DNA from: Allacma fusca
Lineage: Eukaryota > Arthropoda > Collembola > Symphypleona > Sminthuridae
DNA length: 64,000 nt
Assembly: GCA_947179485.1 (NCBI GenBank)
Contig: OX359245.1
Coordinates: 41,837,067-41,901,066, forward strand
Direction of reading: 5' to 3'
Shown here: piece after piece, positions 58,646 through 64,000 of the stretch
Position numbering within the stretch: the stretch's first letter is position 1
How the letters are laid out: every line of letters starts with the position of its first letter
Notes under the pieces: generated by a model
What the model was told of the DNA's origin: nothing
What the model saw: the letters and a program-made list of their open reading frames with translations, nothing else
Database searches by the model: none
Program-made: the position numbers and the translations under genes

Positions 58646-59032
58646 TTACTTATCTGATCCTGTACTTCCCACTGCTACTGAGTTCCCCTCAAATCATAAA
58701 TTCGCCCAAGTCTCAATTAATATTCTTAACACTTAATTAATAACGAACTTCTTCCCCTCGTAGATCGCCTTTGAAGGAAGTCTTATTCTAGACTTTTACA
58801 AAACTGGAACGTGTGAACATCCGTTTCACATTCATTTTTTACTGATGATTTGCTGACAAGGACTTTAGGAATCTATTCATAGCTTGTTCCTTCGTCATCA
58901 AAGATGGGCAAATGAAGTGCCTAAGCCTAAAGCCTGCCTATTTTCTTTCGAAAAATACGGCCACCCTATATAGGCGGATAGGATGTTTTAACGAAAAGAA
59001 GAGCTTTAATACCAAGGGTCAAGTACTCTAAC
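58646..59032. repeat. 387-bp segment duplicated across the gap (copy 1)
   Basis: Matches 63065-63451 with no indel and about five to six substitutions. Ends exactly where the transposon at 63452 begins in the other copy. Confidence 0.85.
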
Positions 59033-60418
59033 TGCCTGCCTATTAGCCTATATCTGTCCTAGTGTACATTGCTTGCCTGCCTATATTTGCTGTATAGCTT
59101 CTGACAGCCTATATAGGCGACATAATTGTGTGTTTTAGACAGGGATGGATAACGTTTTTCATAACGTTATTGAATAACGTTATTATCGGAAAAAAAGAGA
59201 AAACGGTTTACAGTAACGAAAAAGAAACGCAAAATATGTAATAACGTTAAACTAAAACTGACCCAAAGGTTGGATTTGTAAAACCAAAAACGTAAACCAT
59301 AACCAAAAATATAAACGTTATTTTCCGTTTTTAAAAATCATATGTATTACCATCTTGTAAGCTCCAATAAAGCTTAAGGCTGATCTCAAATGAGACACGT
59401 AAACGTTTCTGTTTCGTTTCACTTGAACTAATTCTTTCAGCACGTGCTATCTTTATGACATATATAGAAACTAGAAACGCATAGAAACTACAGAAAGTCA
59501 TTCCTTAGCAATTTACATTAGGTAATTATTGACTCATAAGGAAGTAATTTTGTCTATAAGCAAGTACATTTTGTCTAACAGAAGAATGAGATTAACAGAT
59601 GAACTTCTGAAGGTCATTCTATTTCTTCGAGTAAATGATTCTGAGTGGCATTTATGTATTTGCATGCAGTTCCTATTATTGTTTTTTCACTAAATAAGCT
59701 ATAAAATTATATTTCTGTGATTAAAATTAGCAAATATTATTTTTATAACCGTTTTTAACCGTTTAACGGTATGTCATGGAAACTGTAACCGTTATTTTGG
59801 AAAACCGTTTTTAACCGTTTAACAGAATAACACGGAAGCCGTAACCGTTTTTACCAATAACCCTATCTTCAGATAACGTAAACTATAACGTTAACGTAAT
59901 TAATTCTGACAGAAACGTTAATGTATTAACCGAAACCATATTTTTCGGTTTTCCATCGCTGGTTTTAGATAGTGCAAGCCGTATGGAATGATCATATACA
60001 AAAATTGGAGTATCAATGTAGGGGTTTTATTAATGATGTAGTAAACAACTAGACTACATAGTATATACATGTGCATATACTCTGGTAATTACTGGTTTTA
60101 AGTAATTCCCGCCTCATTGTCAGTCCGTCTCTGCTAACGTTTTCCCAAAGATCTTGTAATCCTGTCCTAAACTAATTCGTGCTTTGAGAACGTTCCGGTC
60201 ACCACTAATGCCTAGCCTTTACTTGACGAACTTGTAGCCTGCCGGAATAGCCCAGTCCCTTGTTCAGAAATATCTGAATATCCTAGATTTTCTCTAAGCC
60301 TATATTGTAGTGGTGACTGTCCAGCCTTGAACCTCGCCTAGATTTATATTCCAATTTGCAGCATCCTAGAGCCTTAGCCTATTATAGGGCCTAGAATCTA
60401 GGCAGGCGCCAATGTTTC
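58899..60418. mobile_element. hAT-type element with GCCTATATAGG words, carrying a nested element
   Basis: Exact 8-bp target duplication TTCGTCAT at 58891-58898 and 60419-60426. Ends CAAAGATGGGC and inverse of GAAACATTGGC (imperfect). Both ends hold GCCTATATTAGCC-like words. About 0.7 kb without the nested 59140-59961. Its left part recurs at 63318-63451. Confidence 0.75.
59140..59961. mobile_element. hAT-type MITE with AACGTTAT array
   Basis: Termini CAGGGATGGATAACG and inverse of CAGCGATGGAAAACC; exact 8-bp target duplication GTTTTAGA at 59132-59139 and 59962-59969. AACGTTAT and CCGTTTTTAACCG words fill the ends. Same family as 32529-33736, but no transposase motif is visible. Confidence 0.85.
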
Positions 60419-60426
60419 TTCGTCAT

Positions 60427-60543
60427 GATAATAATGACGAAGGAATTTCCTTCCTTCAATCTGAAGAGGACTGAAGGAAGGAAATGGTCCTATTTTTTGC
60501 ATTCGAAGGATTGAAGGAAGGAAAAATCATTTGAACATCTCCG
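60427..60543. mobile_element. fragment of the CCTTCGAAGG MITE family
   Basis: Contains CATTCGAAGGATTGAAGGAAGG and ends CATTTGAACATCTCCG, the inverse of a CAGAGATGTYCAAATG-type terminus. No left terminus found. Confidence 0.5.
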
Positions 60544-60599
60544 ATGTAACGTCATATAGGCAACAATGTTTACAACAGTATTCGTAAAAGCAGGGAATG

Positions 60600-61170
60600 A
60601 AGGGGAACATTATGTAAGTATAAAGCGACGTTACACGTGACAGTAAAAACTAACGTGATTCGGCCAATTTAAAAAAAAATGTTTCCTCAGATTTCTCTTA
60701 ATTTGTTTCATTGGCGGAAGTCAATCACAATAGTCCAAACTTCTAGTTAATAGGTTACGATTTGTTGAGGATATTGGACATTAAAAATTTTAATTCCAAG
60801 CCAAAATTTTCTCTAAAATATGTTCTGATGCTTAGTTTCTAAGGAATGTTTTGGACCACCCAACCCAACTATATATAATATAGATCACTATGTTGAAAAC
60901 TGTGGGCCTGACCAGTAAAAATTTAGAGCAATTCTTTAAGAGTTACAGGGAAAAAGATGCAGAAAAGAAAGAATATCGGATTTTACCACATTCTCATGGG
61001 CTCATAACTTCACAACCTGTGTTTGTAGGCACTTTCTTGTGCATTTGTGTTAGTCTATTATTTTTGTTTAAAGAAAAAACTAAGGTCTTAGGACCTACAA
61101 ATGTGAAGGAAGACTCACAGAAAGACAAATATTTCCTTTTTTTGGCTCTTTTAGAAATTCGATAAAGGAC
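60600..61170. repeat. downstream flank of a sixth F-box unit
   Basis: Matches 17400-17930 and 25170-26240: CGTTACACG...CAGTAA, GATTCGGCCA, TTGTTGAGGATATTGGACATTA, GTGGGCCTGACCAGTAAAAA, TTAAGAGTTA and GTGAAGGAAGACT follow in order. Homology stops at about 61170, before any F-box exon, so the array continued here or was cut. Confidence 0.75.
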
Positions 61171-61479
61171 ATCGCACAATCCTTACGAGAATATGCCCCC
61201 TGTTCGATCTCGATAAGAAAATTACTGAAGGGTGCACCTTGAAGAGTAGATCATTTTTGATAATTGGCCCAAAGAAATCGTAATGCAGGATTCGGAGATA
61301 TCCCGGGTTAAAGTTACCAAAAAATGAGGGGGGGGGGGGCTCAAAGGGTTCCAAAAATTTCAAACCGTGAAAATTAGCAATATAACTTCAAAAATGGCAA
61401 GAATAAAAATTAAATAACGTGTAAAAAAATTTCAGCGAGATATGACCTCAACTTTCCAAGATAATGACCTCAAGAGGTC

Positions 61480-62100
61480 AAAGAACGTCGATACCGGTTT
61501 CATATTCTAAACGCTGATGAAACTGGCCCAGATTAGAACTAGGGCTTTCATTAGACATGTATTCAACGTGTGTCGAGTTTGGTTCCAGTTTGTGACACGA
61601 TGACCTAGATGTGACCTCCAAAGTCAATACCTTACCCATACCGGATTTGGTGCCTAAAATCATTCGAATTGCCCGAAAATAGACTAGAACTTTTAGTTTA
61701 AGCCCAGATAAGTTTCATGACAAGTTTGGTTCCATTTGGTGACACGATGACCTAGATGTGACCTCCAAAGTCAATACCTTACGCATACCTGATTTGGTGC
61801 CTTAAAATCATTCGAATTGCCCGAAAATAGACTAGAACTTTTAGTTTAAGCCCAGATAAGTTTCATGACAAGTTTGGTTCCATTTGGTGACACGATGACC
61901 TAGATGTGACCTCCAAAGTCAATACCTTGTCCATACCGGATTTGGTGCCTAAAATCATTCTAATTTATATAAATAGGCTAGAACTTTTAGTTCAAGTCCA
62001 GATAAGTTTTCTGTCAAGTTTGGTTCCATTTGGTGACACGATGACCCAGCTGTGACATTGGAGGTCAATATCACATGCATACCGGATTTGGTGCCTGAAA
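61480..62100. repeat. 148-bp tandem repeat
   Basis: The word GACACGATGACC recurs at 61593, 61741, 61889 and 62035, giving periods of 148, 148 and 146 bp. Units contain TTTGGTTCCATTTGGTGACA, GTGACCTCCAAAGTCAATAC and TAGACTAGAACTTTTAG. The second and third units are almost identical; the outer ones are diverged. Resumes after the LINE insertion at 62526-62570. Confidence 0.85.
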
Positions 62101-62510
62101 GCAAAGCAAAGCAACCTTTATTGTCTTTCAGTACACAGACTAACAATCTTACATTCAGTTTTTACATTGCATGTTAATATGGTTTGGGACGCAGCCCGTT
62201 AATCTTAACCTAATTTGCTTAATCTATGGAGGTGAGAGAGCAAGGTAACATAGAAGGAGAATATATCCCACGACGAACTGAGGGTGCACTGTCTAGCTGT
62301 AACAGAGGCACCCATATCCCGAAGAACGGTAAGTTCACTCACACTGAAGTGAGTGTTTGGGTGCATGCTAACTAGCAGTACATCCCACAGAACCCAACAT
62401 CTATCTCTCTCTTTCTCTCACCTCCGCGACTGCAGGGGCACTGGGCTTTGAAGCCATTCCTCAACGATGGTAGTTGAGTACATTCAGTGCTGGACTACTC
62501 CTGCAGTCCA
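62101..62510 (-). mobile_element. 5'-truncated LINE 3' end inserted in the tandem repeat
   Basis: Flanked by an exact 15-bp duplication ATTTGGTGCCTGAAA (62086-62100 and 62511-62525), a length typical of target-primed reverse transcription. On the minus strand it ends AATAAAGGTTGCTTTGCTTT, a polyadenylation-like signal and a short TTTGC repeat tail in place of poly(A). No reverse transcriptase is left; the 410 bp look like a 3' UTR with perhaps the last codons of an ORF. A SINE is an alternative. Confidence 0.65.
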
Positions 62511-62525
62511 ATTTGGTGCCTGAAA

Positions 62526-62864
62526 ATCATTCTAATCGCCCGTAAATATTCTAGAACTTTTGGTAACTGAAAAGTGAAATCAATTTATTTCCTCACAACT
62601 ATTCTATTATACTTACATTTATTTATATATTTTCCACGGGTGCCGCCACTATCACACTCTACTCTACCAGCGGTTTTGGATAGAATAGACGAGCTCTACT
62701 GCTATTATGATTAGCTGACTTGCTATCAATTATTTTATTCAATTATGTGTTAAAGTTATTGGCGCTACTCTAACTCCACTCTTCTCTCCAAATTTGTGTT
62801 AACTCTGCTATTGCACATATTCAAAAGGATTGAGGTAATTTTGAGACCACTCAAACACGTTTTA
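62526..62864. other. end of tandem repeat and flank, no gene
   Basis: The first about 45 bp continue the 148-bp repeat. The rest, with TCTACTCTACC and CTACTCTAACTCCACTC words, gives no exon and runs into the gap. Confidence 0.5.
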
Positions 62865-63064
62865 NNNNNNNNNNNNNNNNNNNNNNNNNNNNNNNNNNNN
62901 NNNNNNNNNNNNNNNNNNNNNNNNNNNNNNNNNNNNNNNNNNNNNNNNNNNNNNNNNNNNNNNNNNNNNNNNNNNNNNNNNNNNNNNNNNNNNNNNNNNN
63001 NNNNNNNNNNNNNNNNNNNNNNNNNNNNNNNNNNNNNNNNNNNNNNNNNNNNNNNNNNNNNNNN
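62865..63064. other. assembly gap
   Basis: Exactly 200 N, so probably a placeholder of arbitrary length. Confidence 0.99.
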
Positions 63065-63451
63065 TTACTTATCTGATCCTGTACTTCCCACTGCTACTGA
63101 GTTCCCCTCAAATCATAAATTCACCCAAGTCTCAATTAATATTCTTAACACTTAATTAATAACGAACTTCTTCCCCTCGTAGATCGCCTTTGAAGAAAGT
63201 CTTATTCTAGACTTTTACAAAACTGGAACGTGTGAACATCCGTTTCACATTCATTTTTTACTGATGATTTGCTGACAAGGACTTTAGGAATCTATTCATA
63301 GCTTGTTCCTTCGTCATCAAAGATGGGCAAATGAAGTGCCTAAGCCTAAAGCCTGCCTATTTTCTTTCGAAAAATACGGCCATCCTATATAGGTGGATAG
63401 GATGTTTTAACGAAAAGAAGAGCTTTAATACCAAGGGTCAAGTACTTTAAC
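63065..63451. repeat. 387-bp segment duplicated across the gap (copy 2)
   Basis: Same length as 58646-59032 and about 98.5 percent identical by eye. Interrupted at 63452 by a transposon that copy 1 lacks. Confidence 0.85.
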
Positions 63452-64000
63452 CAGAGATGCGCAAAGGAAATAGCCTTCCTTCAAGCCTTCGAAGGCGAAA
63501 ATTCAGTAAAAATTTCCCCTTCAACATGTCCTGGAATGAAGCCCTCTAAAAAATCAGCCTTCCTTCAGCCTTCCTTCCAAAATACATACACTCATTTTTG
63601 ACTTCAGCCTTCATCTAAAAAATAGCCTTCCTTCAATTTTAAACTGCAACCCGCTTAAAAACGTTTTGCACCAGCAGGATTTAGTTCAGTGAAGATAGCG
63701 GCACACAATGTCAGTTGTGAGTTCACGAATTGGCTGTATTGTTGCGCTAGCAGCAAAACGTGGTTGCATATATGCTATGCTTTTACGTTATAGATATTTC
63801 GTGTACCTGGAAGCCTTCACGGCCTTAGAGGGTTAACATTTAGGAACCCTTCCTTCACACTCCTTCATTGCTAGTTTTTGTGAAGGCTTCCTGCAGCCTT
63901 CATGAAAAAGTACCGATATCCTTCCATTCCTTCTACAACGTTAAGAAAGTTACCTTTCCGCCTTCAAGGAAGCCTTCTTGGAAGGCTAGCCTTCGAAGGT
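63452..64000. mobile_element. hAT-type MITE, CAGAGATGCGCAA family, partial at window edge
   Basis: Starts CAGAGATGCGCAAAGG after ACTTTAAC (63444-63451). Inverse of 56758-57818 and very similar to it, but without the nested 492-bp insert. The other end and the second target duplication lie beyond the window. Confidence 0.82.

Larger units (their letters stand above)
17130..61170 (-). repeat. tandem array of F-box gene units (5 complete, 1 partial)
   Basis: Each unit carries, in plus-strand order: a downstream flank (block with GGAGAAAGATGCAGAAAAGA and TCTGTGTTTGTGGGA), a four-exon F-box gene on the minus strand, an opposite-strand RRM-like relic, a worn short MITE, and a tail ending near TATCGCGCCAATCAAGGA. 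Approximate units: 17130-22560, 23630-32160, 39405-44900, 48900-52460, 52440-57960, then only downstream flank at 60600-61170. Differences in unit length are explained by transposon insertions. Farther flanks are also shared: 36290-36450 with 46510-46640, and 37500-38300 with 47440-47950. Confidence 0.85.

Noticed and set aside
61505-61560. CTGATGA as a possible hammerhead ribozyme core
   Set aside because: No properly placed GAAA and no flanking helices could be drawn; the other repeat units lack the word.
62796-63155. 119-codon open frame across the gap
   Set aside because: Created by the N run.

Overview
The window looks like AT-rich nuclear DNA of an invertebrate, most likely an arthropod and possibly a springtail. 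The grounds are short GT-AG introns (mostly 80-260 bp), a head-to-tail array of F-box/LRR-like genes, and a very dense load of short hAT-type DNA transposons. The species call is inference only. The window has one 200-base assembly gap (62865-63064).

Region 1 (0-17 kb): two intact seven-exon aldo-keto reductase genes lie as an inverted pair, at 5560-8060 (+) and 13108-15179 (-). Homology extends beyond the genes (about 5040-8390 against 12790-15775), with a 4.4 kb spacer that holds a hAT-type element. Both arms were later hit by different elements at almost the same target position just upstream of the homologous block.

Region 2 (17-61 kb): five four-exon genes on the minus strand (19005-21135, 26868-29149, 40730-42851, 49023-51159, 53205-55272) encode paralogous F-box proteins of about 559-574 residues with irregular leucine-rich C-terminal parts. 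Homology covers their flanks, so the repeated unit is about 3.5-5.5 kb before later insertions. A sixth unit is represented only by downstream flank at about 60.6-61.2 kb. The fourth gene has an in-frame stop in exon 1 and is probably a recent pseudogene. Upstream of four of the five genes, on the opposite strand, is a degraded block whose two motifs resemble RNP2 and RNP1 of an RNA-recognition motif.

Region 3 (everywhere, densest at 29.8-35.8, 44-46.5 and 56-64 kb): at least twenty non-autonomous or decayed DNA transposons. Most have 8-bp target duplications and termini close to CAGNGATGNNCAA, as in the hAT superfamily. Each family has its own short motif arrayed inside its ends. Many are nested, and several have empty sites in sister repeat units, which fixes their boundaries and shows that they inserted after the duplications. 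There are also Helitron-like 3' ends, a PIF/Harbinger-like element, a LINE 3' fragment inside a 148-bp tandem repeat, and LTR-like fragments.

The genes do not form a pathway. The AKR pair would reduce carbonyls in the cytosol. The F-box array would supply substrate adaptors for SCF ubiquitin ligases. The right edge (63065-63451) repeats 58646-59032 with few differences but carries an extra transposon, which suggests an unmerged second haplotype across the gap.
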